Below, piece after piece: positions 12,647 to 23,500 of a DNA stretch of 64,000 nt. The first letter of the stretch is position 1; the number at the start of each line of letters is the position of its first letter. A program made the position numbers and the translations under genes. The stretch covers positions 1,000,768 to 1,064,767 of the forward strand of contig WBVU01000005.1 of assembly GCA_009192285.1 (NCBI GenBank), written 5' to 3'. This stretch comes from Morchella semilibera (lineage: Eukaryota > Ascomycota > Pezizomycetes > Pezizales > Morchellaceae). The notes beneath the pieces are model-generated. The model searched no databases, had not been told where the DNA came from, and was given only the letters and a program-made list of their open reading frames with translations.

Positions 12647-12671
12647 TAGATTGAAATAATACTCTTTTAAT

Positions 12672-13513
12672 TAGAAACTCCTATATGAATACACCACGTA
12701 TTCCTCCCCACCGTCTCCATAGATCCTGTTACCAATCCTCCCTGCAGCCGAACCTCGCAGAAACAAATGATGACAACCTCATCTCATCTCACCCTATTCT
12801 CGTTTAGAATAACCCTATTAATGTCCCGGCATCTTGCCATTGGTCCCGATGGTTCGGTAGTCGTAGCAATGTTGCGATGGATAGAGTTATGTTAAGCGAG
12901 GATGGGGTGAGATGAGGTGAGGTTGTCGTCATTAGGTTCTATGAGGTTCGGTTGCAGGGAGGATTGGTAATAGAAATTGCCAAGATGGTGGGGAAAAATA
13001 TGAGGTGTGGTAGCGAGGGATTTCTATGAGGTTCTGTGAGTGAATGTGTGAGTCATACGAGACTGGTGGGGGGGAAGTGTTAAATAACGGAGAAAGATAT
13101 CTTCCTCAGTCCTTTTTTTTTTCTCTCCTTGTCTCGCCTTCCTGTCATCTCAGTACATAGGAATATACTCCCATTCTCAAGTCATAGCTCCTCGCCTCCA
13201 AGATCTTGTCCTCTTCAAGAGGAAAACTCATAGTACTTCTTATCGTTTTCGTTGAGGTCTATCCGGCCCTCACTCTCCCTGCCCTGTGCCCTTGTGCTGT
13301 TGCCCTTGCCTTTGCCTTTGCCTTTGCCTGTGCTTGTGCTTGCTCGGCGTTGTCCCTGTCTTCATCAGTCTCCTCGTCGCTTTGGCTGTGGGCCTCAAGT
13401 TCTTCTGCGTCATCATTGTCATCTTCTACTTTACATCGGGATACTCCGTCACATTAATCATAATAGTACTGCAACTTCCAAATCGTCGGGACCAATGCCA
13501 AAACACTGGGACA
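12672..13513 (-). repeat. Minus-strand LTR fragment split by a solo LTR
   Basis: The first 60 bp of a TGTCCC-family LTR read on the minus strand from 13513 to 13454 (TGTCCCAGTGTTTTGGCATT...). They continue without loss at 12821 down to about 12672 (...GGGTTATTCTAAACGAG...). The gap is exactly the plus-strand solo LTR 12822-13453. The fragment ends at LTR position ~210, where the LINE 5' end begins. Confidence 0.75.
12822..13453 (+). repeat. Solo LTR, TTAA target duplication
   Basis: A complete 632-bp LTR of the family, from TGTCCCGGCATCTTGCCATT to ACTCCGTCACA, flanked by TTAA on the left (12818-12821) and TTAA on the right (13454-13457). There is no internal region, so it is a solo LTR left by LTR-LTR recombination. 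It splits an older minus-strand LTR. The open frames at 13206-13590 are translations of its GCC-rich low-complexity part and are not genes. Confidence 0.8.
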
Positions 13514-13901
13514 CTTCCTTTTATGAAGGCGAGCTTGGAGGTGAGAAGCTATGGCTGGAAATAGGGGTATGGTCCTATGTACTAGAATAAGAGGAAGACA
13601 AGATGGAGAGAAAAGAAAGAAATAACTAAGGAAAACATCTATATCCACTATTTAACATTCCTCTCTGCAAGTCCGGTATGACTCATATTTCAGCTCATTG
13701 AAACACATGTAACTACACCTTGTATTCCTACCTACCATCTCCGTAAATCCCATTACTAATCCTTCCTGCAACCAGATCTCATAGAACTCAATGACGACAA
13801 CCTTACCTCATCTCATCTCATCCTTGCTTAACATAATTCTATCGATCGCAATAGCACAGCGACTATCAAATTGTTGGGACTAATGCTGAGATGCTGGGAT
13901 A
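13514..13901 (-). repeat. Truncated minus-strand LTR, outermost of the nest
   Basis: On the minus strand, from 13901 (TATCCCAGCATCTCAGCATT) down to 13514, this matches about the first 390 bp of the LTR family, including 'tatgagtcat', 'gttaaatagtgg' and 'tcttgtcttcct'. It breaks off where the next minus-strand LTR begins at 13513. This suggests the second LTR inserted into this one. Confidence 0.7.
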
Positions 13902-15397
13902 ATAATGATACTATTTTCTACTCAATTTACCCTCATTATATATCCACAACTGTTACTATTTTACTGAATGGTTGCTATTGTAGTATGCGGTTGTTTTGAA
14001 CCCGAGTTTCAAAACTCTCTTTCCCCCTACTACCAGTCTTTTTATTACTCAGGCTCTGAGCTTCAGCATTCATACTTATCAATCCCAAACCCTCACCACG
14101 ACGTTAACAACTTCTGTTCCCAACTATCTGGACTCCATTTACCGGGTTTCCTGGCCATTTCAACTCCTCCTCCTGCACGCTTGTAGAAGACTAGCAGGTT
14201 TAATCTTTAATTATTATTCTAGGAGGTATATATGATTTCTCTTGTCTTTGACACGTGAGTACCTAGCCACTGTGAGACGGGGTTCTGCATTCTACAGGCA
14301 CTGGTCTCATACCCACCGTAAACCGCCATCCGGGGTGACACTATACGAAAAACAACTTGACTATTGTCTGGGAACGAAGTTGATGTGGGCTAAATCCTAC
14401 GTTGGGGCACCATGACCATGGGTTCTGGCGGGTGACCAATTTTTCAAGTGTGCTATATTGCGAAACATTGTGGCTCTAGAGCGATGCCACCGTGCCTTGG
14501 CGCTATTGTAGAATGTGTTGTCCTTGATTCCACCCTCGCCATCGCTTTATTCTATAGCATTCCTATTGTGTAACAAGCTTACTAGAACTTAGTCAGGTGA
14601 ATACAGATGCTGGGGGGTCCTCCCTGTCCTTGCTGTTCCTACCGAACGTCTTAGGATGTTGGATCTATGTCATAAATACTTAGCTTGACTATAGCCACAA
14701 GATTATATTAGGCGGGTGTTTTCTGTCGTGTATTCATTTACCCTTCCATGGTCAATCAGCGTAAGTAGTGGGCATTACATAAAGAGAAATGAGGTTGGTA
14801 AAGGTGGGGTTTTTCACAGAGGGGTTTCTAGCAGCTGTAACTAATGCCTTTTCAAGTGTCAGTCCTATAAACACAACCCAGTGATCACCAGAATTTGCGA
14901 CCTATACTCTTCGTTTAAATTGAGAGTCCTTATTGATGCAGTGAGACCTCTCTCAAGTGGAAGGATATACAATGTCTTTGAATGGGTGTTAGAGCATAGT
15001 CAACGTTTGTGCTTAGATTTCCGCGTCCCGTAGACATACTCGTGACTGTCCGATATTCCAGTATGAAAAGGTTTCTTGTCTTGTAACTGATTAGTTAAAG
15101 AGATTTCGGGCTTTCAAGTCCCGTTTACAATCTGATGCTTGTTTATATAGTCCCCAAGTCCCTAATTTCTTTAGTTACATATGAGCCACAATGGTTGGAT
15201 ATTTTCCTATTCTTCTCTATATCCTCTACCCCCTCCACTAGTTCTTCCCTACAAACCCGCCCCAATCGCCTGAATTCTTTTCCAAACTCAGTCTTAGCTC
15301 CTTTATTGCAGGAAGCTCATAGTCTTTCTCTTGATAGTAGTGTATATCAAGTAAAGTGAAAGTCCTCCTGAAATAACACTTACCCACCCCTATAAAC
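13902..15397. other. Unannotated 1.5-kb intergenic stretch
   Basis: I see no gene, RNA or recognisable transposon end. Open frames here (for example 13968-14186 and 15135-15359) are short, lack domains and overlap in several frames. The sequence is moderately AT-rich without obvious repeats. Confidence 0.5.
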
Positions 15398-15410
15398 ATC
15401 CCCCGGCCTT

Positions 15411-16420
15411 ACTCCACAGATGATGTCTGGATCTTTTCAGACAACCAGGCAGCGATACGGAGAATGAAAAAACCGGAAGCATTCTCAGGCCAACATTGGG
15501 TTCAACTAGCAAGATCAAACCTCTTGGAACTTGAAGCACTAAACATCAAAACACATATCCACTGGGTACCAGGGCATGTGGAGGTGGATGGCAATGAACA
15601 TGCAGACAGGTTGGCAAAAAGAGGGGCACAGGGTGAAAGGGTCGAACCAGATGCAAGGGTATCAATCACCCACTTGAAGAGGAAAATCAAGGAGCACTCT
15701 ATGGCTACGTGGAGGGAGAACTGGAAAACTATGAAGAAAGGAAGGAGCTACAGAGGTGCTCCTTCCTCCAAGATGTCTGCACCCATTCGTCAAAACATAC
15801 CAAGGAAACTTTCAAGCACAATTACCCAAATGCGAACGGGTCATGGATACACCAAATCCTACCTATCCAGAATACCAACAACAAATATAGATAAGCGGAA
15901 GCAAGGTGTGGATACTTCCAGGAAACCCCCAACCGCAACCTGCTAACTTTACCTGCAAACCAAACCATCACTAACCAGAACTCCAGAAAAAAAAGGATCT
16001 ACCGCTCACAATCAAACCAATGACCACTCAACTGGATGACGCCATGCATACAGATAAAGGACTCAGCAACATCGAGTCTTTCTCTACCATCCCACGATCG
16101 CCACTAGAAACTGGACGACCAGGGGAGAGGGATGGAGATAGAGGAGAGCACGTAGGATGGGGGAGACTTGAGGAAGAAGAAGAAAGGGAAGGAGAAGGAT
16201 AGTCACCAAGGTGCTTGCATCTATCGTTATGAGCTGGAGTGGAGAGGACAACATGCATGATAACCTTAGAAGAGGGTTGATAGGAACACGGCCGTGAGGA
16301 GGATTCGCTTTATGAAAGATAGTATATGACCGTGATGATTGAGTTCTTTCTTTGTATGCCATATCTGGATTCGGATCCAAGCAGTATGAGTAATAAATAA
16401 ATAAAAAAATAAATAAATAA
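15411..16420 (+). mobile_element. 5'-truncated LINE copy (Tad1-like)
   Basis: A second, plus-strand copy of the LINE at 6460-12665. It starts inside RNase H (15411) and runs to the same 3' tail of TAAATA-type repeats (about 16391-16420). The flanks form a 13-nt target-site duplication with one mismatch: ATCCCCCGGCCTT (15398-15410) and ATCCCCTGGCCTT (16421-16433). Typical 5' truncation from incomplete reverse transcription. Similarity to the longer copy is high by eye, suggesting both moved within the same period. Confidence 0.9.
15464..15946 (+). pseudogene. LINE RNase H C-terminal fragment
   Basis: This open frame encodes the end of RNase H (IHWVPGHVEVDGNEHADRLA, carrying the last conserved Asp) followed by the family's C-terminal tail (SITHLKRKIKEHSMATWREN...). 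The equivalent junction is frameshifted in the longer copy near 7290, so this copy is better preserved there. It has no start of its own and is not a gene. Confidence 0.8.
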
Positions 16421-16433
16421 ATCCCCTGGCCTT

Positions 16434-16813
16434 GTAGCTCTAGAGCAATAACCTCCAATGTCTAGCTTCGGGATCACCTTGTAAGAGGCACCTCAACATT
16501 TTGCTCTATACACTGGCAGCGCCCAATCAATTCTCCGGTTCTATATGCAATAATGCTTGATTCCAGTATTCGTCCTGCAGGGAGATCTGAATCAGTAGTT
16601 GCCTGGGGTCCTCCTCTATATACATGGTTGCTAGAGTGAAAGTAGTATTCTTTACAGGTTACATCTCAGACGTAGTCTCTGCAGCGCGATCCATCCTGAA
16701 CAAATCATCAGAACAAGGGCAAAGACATAATTCTCGGTAGATGTACTCCAATAGCTTGTAATAAAGACATAGGAGAAAAACAGTCTGTACTGTTTTGAGG
16801 TATTGATATTTAC
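16434..16813. other. Intergenic gap between LINE and Fot1-like element
   Basis: About 380 bp with no recognisable feature. The two overlapping minus-strand open frames at 16652-16933 run across the transposon end and look like chance. Confidence 0.4.
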
Positions 16814-16915
16814 TAACGTTTGGTATGGGGTAACGGGACAAGATAGGGTAATAGGTAACGACTTCAGGGTCAGCTGCAGGGTCAATAGCAATCCCGTTAA
16901 CCACCAGACAACAGA

Positions 16916-19400
16916 ATGCCAAAATACAAACAAAGAGATATCACCAACAGGAAGGAGGACAACATTCAGGCGGCAATAAGGGACTTCAATTCAGAAAGGT
17001 TCAGCACTATGAGAGCCACTGCAGGTGAATATGATGTCCCAATCAATACCCTTAACCGAAGACTTAAGGGGGCACAACCACGATCTCAATCCCACCCTGA
17101 GAACTCTCTACTTACACCTGAACAAGAGGAAGCTATTGTGCGACTTTGTTTGAAGCTGGATAGCTGGGGCAACCTGTTAAAGTTGCCTTATGTAAAGGTT
17201 TTAGCACTTCATATGCAACCTATCGAGCATAAAAAAGAACCAGGAACGCATTGGATATCCAGATTTCTCAACCGCCACCCTATACTTGCTAGTAAAATAG
17301 TTACTCAAATTGATAGACAGCGAGCAACTGCTGATAACCCGAAGGTTTTAGCATATTTCTTTCAGCTTGTTTGTCCATTACCTCTATTGTTATAAGAATT
17401 ATACTTATTTATCTGTAGCTGGAAAAGATTGTTAGAGAGCACAATATTCAACCAAATAATATATGGAATATTCATGAGAATGGGTTTTTGATAGGGCAAG
17501 CACCTAAATGTCGGGTAATTTGCCGTAGAGGGAGGAAGAATCCGAGATTGGTACAGGATGGGAGCAGAAACTTCGTAACAGTAATTGAAGGGGTATCAGC
17601 TGGAGGATTGCTGGAACCAATGATTATACATCAAGGGAAATCACATATTACTGGCTGGTATACTCATGTTGATGCAAAAGAGCCAGCTACTTTTGCAATA
17701 TCGAGCAAGGGATGGACAGATAACAAATTAGGTGTGGAATATATCAAAGATGTATTTGACAAACAGACTAAGGAAATGTTAGTATGTCTATTCGTAATAT
17801 AAAACATGCTAATAGAATCTAGGACTAACGGAGGAACCCGTCTCCTAATCCTGGATGGTCATAATTCCTACACCAGCCCCGATTTCTTGATATATGCTAT
17901 CGAACATGATATTATTATTTTATGTCTTCCTTCTCATACCAGCCATATCCTCCAGCCTTTAGATGTTGGTTTATTTGCTCAACTACAACGCTACTACTCA
18001 GCTGAACTCGATAAATAGACTCGTCATGGTCTCAGAACCGTTGATAAAGCAGAATTCTTCAAGTATGTATATTTATATAAAATACAACTAGTATAACCAC
18101 TAATGTATATCAGACTGTTGATTGATGCTAGAAAGCAATCATATAGAACAAGGGCAATCAAAACTGCATTTGAAGCAACCAGAATATATCCACTCAATTC
18201 AAGGAAGGTATTACAGGTACCGGCTAGGAATCTTCTCCAAAATAGTCCTTCACCACCTCAAACGCACATACCTACCACACCAAAGACTGGTCGGCAGCTC
18301 AACCGATTAGAGAGAGAGCTCTTAGGACTTATACAATCAGAAACCCCACGGTCCCAAAGAATCAGAGCTGGTATAAAAAAGACAGTGGAGTTTGGAGAGA
18401 AAGCGGATGCAAATCTTGATGTGGAGGTATTCCGGCACCAACAACTCAGGGAACAAGTATTGTCCCAGCGTCTTGGCATCGGTCCCGAGGGTCAGGTAGT
18501 CGAAGCGCTGTTGTGATCATTTAGGAATGGTTAAGCGAGGGAGGGGTAGGCTGAAGGAGGTTGTCGTCATTTAGTTCTAGGAGGTTCGATGGCGTGATGG
18601 ATTGGTAATGAAAATAGTGGAGATGGTCGGGAGGAGTACGAGGTGTGGGTGCAACGGGATTCTGTGGGCTTCCATGAACTGATGTATGTGTCATAGTGGA
18701 CTGGTGGAGGGGAAGTGTTAAATAGCGGGGTTAGATGTTTTCCTTAGTTCTTTCTTTTTTTTCTCTCTGTCTCGTCTTCCTGTTATCTCGGTACATAGGA
18801 ATCTACTCCTATTTTTATGCCATAGCCTCTCGTACCAAATATTCGATTCTCTGGTAAGAGGAAACCCATAGCCTCTCTCATCGTTCTCGTTGAAGTCCAT
18901 CTGGTCCTCACTTCCCCTGCCCTGAGCTCTTGTGCCTTTGCCCTTGCCTTTGTCTTTGCCGGTGCCTGTGCTTGTGCCTGTCTGGTGTTACCTTGTCTTC
19001 GTCGGCCTCCTCGTCGCTTAGGCTGTGCTCCTCGGGTCCTTCTGCGTCATCATTGTCATCTTCTTCTTTGCGTCGGGTTACTCCGTCACAAGTATCCAAG
19101 AGGCCCAAAAGGCCTACTCAAGACCGCCAAGTACTATTTAGAGCGCGTGTGATTTCCATACAGGATCTAGTACGTCTTAGGAACGAGAAAGAGTTAGCAG
19201 ATCAAAGGAAGAGAGCCAAAGCCAAAGCCAAAGTACCATGTAAAAGAACATCTAACAAGCAAGTAACAGTGGAGAGTAGCGAGTCTGACCATTGGGAGGA
19301 GCATGAGACAGAGTCAGAGGAGAGCATGAGCGAACTACAGGATGGTAATAATGGGGGTATAGGGGATGTGATCGTGGTAGGGCGCCGGGAAGCATCTTGA
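16916..19400 (+). pseudogene. Fot1/pogo transposase (HTH + DDE), inactivated
   Basis: Predicted exons are 16916-17368, 17419-17777, 17823-18062 and 18114-18460, continuing after the solo LTR at 19096-19400. All three introns (45-51 nt, with CTAAT branch sites) keep phase, giving about 567 codons, near the usual Fot1 length. The N-terminus has a psq-type HTH (RFSTMRATAGEYDVPINTLNRRL), then a CENP-B-like HTH (WISRFLNRHP). The DDE core reads WNIHENGF (usual form xNMDExGF, so His replaces the first catalytic Asp, codon 17473-17475), ILDGHNSY (second Asp 17854-17856) and QPLDVGLF (third Asp 17962-17964). A TAG at 18016-18018 interrupts the frame. The tail is Lys/Arg-rich, then acidic. Confidence 0.85.
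18461..19090 (+). repeat. Solo LTR with 5-bp AGTAT target duplication
   Basis: A 630-bp LTR of the TGTCCC...GTCACA family, flanked by AGTAT on both sides (18456-18460 and 19091-19095). It lies in the transposase tail, so it came after the DNA transposon. No internal region remains. This copy gives the clearest proof of the LTR ends used for the other copies in this window. Confidence 0.9.
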
Positions 19401-19570
19401 TATCTTGCATACATGACAATATATAATGCTCTCTGCCTTCTAATCTCTCTACCTTCTCCTGTAGTTTGGAATTCTCCTATATGCTAGCTGTTACTCATAG
19501 GTAGGTCGTGGTCCTCGCCTGTAGTTGTCCCACTTTCCCATCATATCCCGTTACCATATACCAAACGTTA

Positions 19571-19911
19571 CCCCGCCAGAGTGTTAACCACACGGTATAG
19601 GGTTTCTAAAGGTTCCTCGGTTTACCAGATCAAACAAAACACTTCGGTTCAGTTTTGTCCTGGTTCTATTTGGTTCGTTGTAGTTTTGGGCTATGACAAA
19701 ACCAGTTGGGCACGCAGCTGGATCCCCTCATCAAATTACGAACAGCCTTATTAGGGGAGACCTCAACCCGGACCACCCTTGGTGTGGACTTCTAAATGAT
19801 TCTGAATTTTCTAATATGTGCGATAAGTACCATTAATGAATGTCCAAAAGCAAAAGTCAATCTACGAATCAAGAGAAGCAAACATCTATCAACCAAAGGG
19901 AGGGATCAATG
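19571..19911. other. Intergenic gap
   Basis: About 340 bp between the Fot1-like element and a MITE. The words 'ggttcctcggttta', 'ggttcagttttg' and 'ggttcgttgtag' repeat loosely. Otherwise nothing is recognised. Confidence 0.35.
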
Positions 19912-19913
19912 TA

Positions 19914-20104
19914 TCCTTGCACGGATGAAAGTTGTCAGGTTCGCGACCTCCCGCTTTCACCGAATATTAACCTAGTGTGGTGTATATTTCGAAGGTTTTC
20001 TTTGGTTCTGTTGTTGCTATTTACCGTAACAAGCAATATAACTCCTCTACTAAGTGGTGCACGGTCCAGGCCGCGAATTTGACAACTTTCATCCGTGCAA
20101 GGGA
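19914..20104. mobile_element. 191-bp MITE with ~30-bp terminal inverted repeats
   Basis: The left end TCCTTGCACGGATGAAAGTT is mirrored at the right end (AACTTTCATCCGTGCAAGG). Pairing continues inward through TGTCA and CGCG for ~30 bp with a few mismatches. TA flanks both sides (19912-19913, 20105-20106). It is too small to code. Size and TA target suggest a Tc1/mariner-type MITE, but the ends differ from those of the Fot1-like element next door, so another transposase would have moved it. Confidence 0.65.
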
Positions 20105-20106
20105 TA

Positions 20107-20539
20107 GATAGATAGGAAGAAGCAATCCCGGCCATAGGCCACTCGGGTCTGGCCATTCGGGTCTTTAAATCATACAATGAATATTGCTATATCTATAAAC
20201 TCATCGAACTGTGCCCTTGGTGGCTCCTACGAGAAAGGAATCTATCACGGACAACTTTACCTTGCTGGCTCGATATATAAAAAATATTCCTGCGCCCTAA
20301 AGGAGTCATAGCTAGCTTATCCGATATCCAACTCACAGGACGATAGAAGGGCTCATCACTTCATCATAGAGGGCACTGGTAGGGTCCAGACAGACACAGA
20401 GAGAGTACTCAATTCAGAGCAGAGTTACATGATCACCTCCTTACGATTAATGATAAAAGAAAAGCCGTTTGCTAGATCTCCCAAATCACCAAACACAGAC
20501 ACAGACACAAAGAGAGAAAAAACAAAAACCATCTCGCCC
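20107..20539. other. 3' flank of the TPR-CHAT gene
   Basis: This lies downstream of the stop of the minus-strand gene. It should hold its 3' UTR and poly(A) site; no clear signal can be singled out. No other feature is visible. Confidence 0.3.
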
Positions 20540-23500
20540 CTACGCCCCATTATGTACAAACGCCGCCCAGTCCAAGACCCTCCCTGCCTCCTCCCCCGCG
20601 CCCCTCGCCTCGACCACAGACTCATGCAGCGACCTTGCGACCCCGCCCCCGTTCATGACCCGTTTATAGAACCCCTTCGCGACATTGGTGCACACCTCAT
20701 CATGCCCTTCCCACATCGTACCGATCACATGTCTGAACCCAGCCGTTTGAAACGCACTGACAAGAGTAATACCCTGATCCACCAACGCCTTGTTACCCAT
20801 CCCCGCTGTCGAACACGCCGATAGATAAGCCACAATACACCCGCTCTTCGCCGCCGTATCCGCTATGTCTGCCACCGTGAGGCGGCTGCCCTGTAGTAGC
20901 AGCCCCCACCTGCTGGGGTCCTCGGGCTCAATCTCGCCGCGACAGGCAAAGTGGACGGCTTGGTGGCTGTTCAGGGACTCGAGGACGGCGGGGACGTCTG
21001 GTTGCACCATTGTTGTGGTGACGGCCGGCTTCACGAGCTCAGCGATTTGGGACAGCTCACTCTCGACGTCCTTGAGATCACCCTCGCCTTCAGCTGTGGG
21101 CATCCCAACTAGCAGGAGATCGCGGATCTCGGCGGCGGGCTTCTGTCGTGAGTACTGTAGGGCTTTGATATTGGGTGTGTAGGAGGAGATGGCGCAGCTG
21201 ATTGTGTTTTCAGTGGACCCGTCCTCATGGTGCCCTGCTGCGTGGAGTGGTGCGAGCCCCAGCGGACCAGTTCCGATCCACCAGATATGTGGGAGGTCCT
21301 CCGCCGCTGCCGCCGGCGGGGCGGTGATATCGAGGGCAGTGAAAACGGGGGAGACAATGACGTCCCAGAGCCAGATCAGTATCTCCTGCATCCTCTTTGT
21401 CCGGGTCTCGTATGTGGATAAGCTGCCCTGCACAAGGTCCCCAATGCTGCCAATCAGCTCGACCGCTCTTTGGTAGTCCCACTTGTCTAGCCCGATAATG
21501 TTGATTCCGGTGCTAGTGATGATTATAGCATCGCAGCGGGCTTCGACCGCGTTCACCACCACGATAGGACCGCCGGAGGCGGCCAACGCCATAAGGGTCT
21601 CAGCGCTCGGCGCCCCCAAAAAGTCTTCAAAGTCAGGTAAAGCTCGTATTGTCACTAAAGTCTCCTCTATCTCCGCCACCGCCTTCTTTCGCCATCCCAA
21701 GACGCTCTGGCTACCAGGGCGCGGCTCCAACCCCGGCCCAGATATCCCAGACAATGTCACAACCCCGTCATCTATCTCTCTCCTCAAACCTGTAAACCGT
21801 CTCCAGAGCTCCGGGTGCGCAACCTCCAGGTCTGTCACCTCACTGCGACAGTCAATCAAGAACCCTGCCATGATCCCACGGCCCGTCTCCAGTAGCTTTA
21901 GCGCCTTTGTGGCCCGCGCCTCCCGATCCCCCCCCGTAGAGAGGACGCAAGCCGCCGCGTGTGATGGAATCCCAGCAAGTATGGTCAATAGTTTCTGCTG
22001 GTCCACGTTCGAGAGAAACGGCAGGCTGACCTGCGGCATAAGGCTCACACACGTCTCGTACACTGCCGCAGCCTCATCCCATTTACGAGAGGCCGCATAT
22101 ACCATTGCCAAGCGTAGCCCGGCGCGGATGCGCACGAGTGGAGGCGAGGAGGGGACCCCCCATGCGGCGAGGAAAGAGTCGAACGAGTGTTTACCGTCTG
22201 GGCCCGTTCTGTCGAGGGCCTCGTACCGGCAGAGATAGCATTTTCCCAGGTCTTCAAGTAACTTACCGCGTATGGGCTGGTCGTCGCTGCAGCCCTGGAG
22301 GCCGGCATTTAGGTGCTTGATCGCAAGGTCGATATCCCTCACCATTCCGGTGCAGCGAAACCGCGCGCGGTATACCTGGCCCAATCGGATGGAGAGCTCT
22401 TGCGAGTGTATAAAGATTGATCCTGGCAGCTGCTTGACAGAGCCCGCTCTTTCGTAGAGGATTATAGCGCGATGAACGTCATAGGAGAGCAGCGGGCAGA
22501 CCGTGTGTCTGATGTGGAGGGCGTCCGCGAGGGTGACCAAGGGCGCCACCGACTCCTGGTCTTCGCCCGCAGTGATGTTCACACATCTCTGAGCAAGTGT
22601 TATTACTGCAAGGAGGTCCTTGAACGCTGGGTATCCGATACGCAAGAAGCGGGCGGTAAGAGTCCTGCAGAGAGTAAGAAGGCACCCAAGACGACCCCGG
22701 GAACCTGCAGGACTGCATTCAACAGCCTCCCGTGCGACCAAAATGCTCATGTCCAAATCCTCGACTACTCCCAGTCTATTATACCGTCTACAAAAGTGGT
22801 CTGATATCATTCTGAGGATGTCCGCGCGGTTCTCGTGCCGGTCTGGGGTCCTCGATAGGACGTCCTGGGCGAATTCGACTGCTTTTTCGAGATCCCTTGG
22901 GTCTCCAAGTCGCGTGTACCGGGCACCGTAGTTCAAAGACAAAATTCTCCTTGTGGCGGTCGACGGACCGACTGCGTTCGGTGAGAGATCTGCTAGAAGC
23001 TCAAGACCCGCCTGAATGTCGGCGTTCAGCACCGTAGTGCTAATCAGGGTGGGATCAACATTCTCCCGCCGATAGTATTTCAGCCGACAGAGCTTCGATT
23101 TTACCTCTGCCCTCCTCGGGTCCCCGCTTGGCATCATCTCGACTGCGGCATTAATGTATTTGATACCCTCATCTAGGGACTCGACCCCCTCCTCCGGCTC
23201 GTTCACATACCGATAAAAGAACCAATCCCCGACGAGTAGTAGACGCTGCACATAATCTGGGTGGTCCGTTGGTGTCCTTCTCAGTGCCTCCAGCGCCCGC
23301 CGGGGGCCGTCTATGAGATCCTCATCAACCCCAAAGCTTACATACCGGATCTGCTGGAGCTTGCTATGAATCGCCAACCTTGATGAAATGCTCACTTCGT
23401 CCTCAACCCCGCTCTTCAAACTGATGTTTAAGGCCTTCTCGCTGATCTCAAGCCCGTGATCCATGTCTGTCCTTTTATTGTCCCTCTTAAACCTGACTCT

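Larger units (their letters stand above)
6460..12665 (-). mobile_element. Tad1-like LINE, near full length, degenerate
   Basis: A minus-strand non-LTR retrotransposon. In its own 5'-3' order it has a gag-like ORF1 with a predicted coiled region (12646 down to ~12400) and three zinc knuckles (11117-10740), an EEP-type endonuclease (10740-10237), a reverse transcriptase (about 10200-8100, badly eroded), RNase H (7824-7255), a C-terminal tail (to 6840) and a 3' tail of TAAATA-type A-rich repeats (6484-6460). This domain order fits the Tad1 group of fungal LINEs. ORF1 is interrupted by an LTR-like insertion around 11400-11900. Both ORFs contain many stops and frameshifts, so it is dead. A close 5'-truncated relative sits at 15411-16420. 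Confidence 0.85.
16816..19568 (+). mobile_element. Fot1/pogo-type DNA transposon split by a solo LTR
   Basis: The terminal inverted repeats start ACGTTTGGTAT (16816) and end ATACCAAACGT (19568). They match for about 25 of 30 positions and are flanked by TA (16814-16815 and 19569-19570), the target used by the Tc1/mariner/pogo superfamily. Without the LTR insertion and one target copy the element is about 2.1 kb, normal for Fot1. The transposase carries one internal stop and an altered catalytic residue, so it is inactive. Its intact ends could still be used by a related transposase. Confidence 0.9.

Noticed and set aside
13206-13590. Overlapping Ala/Leu/Cys-rich open frames
   Set aside because: They are translations of the GCC-rich low-complexity part of a solo LTR. 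The matching parts of 5375-5785 and 18930-19400 arise the same way.
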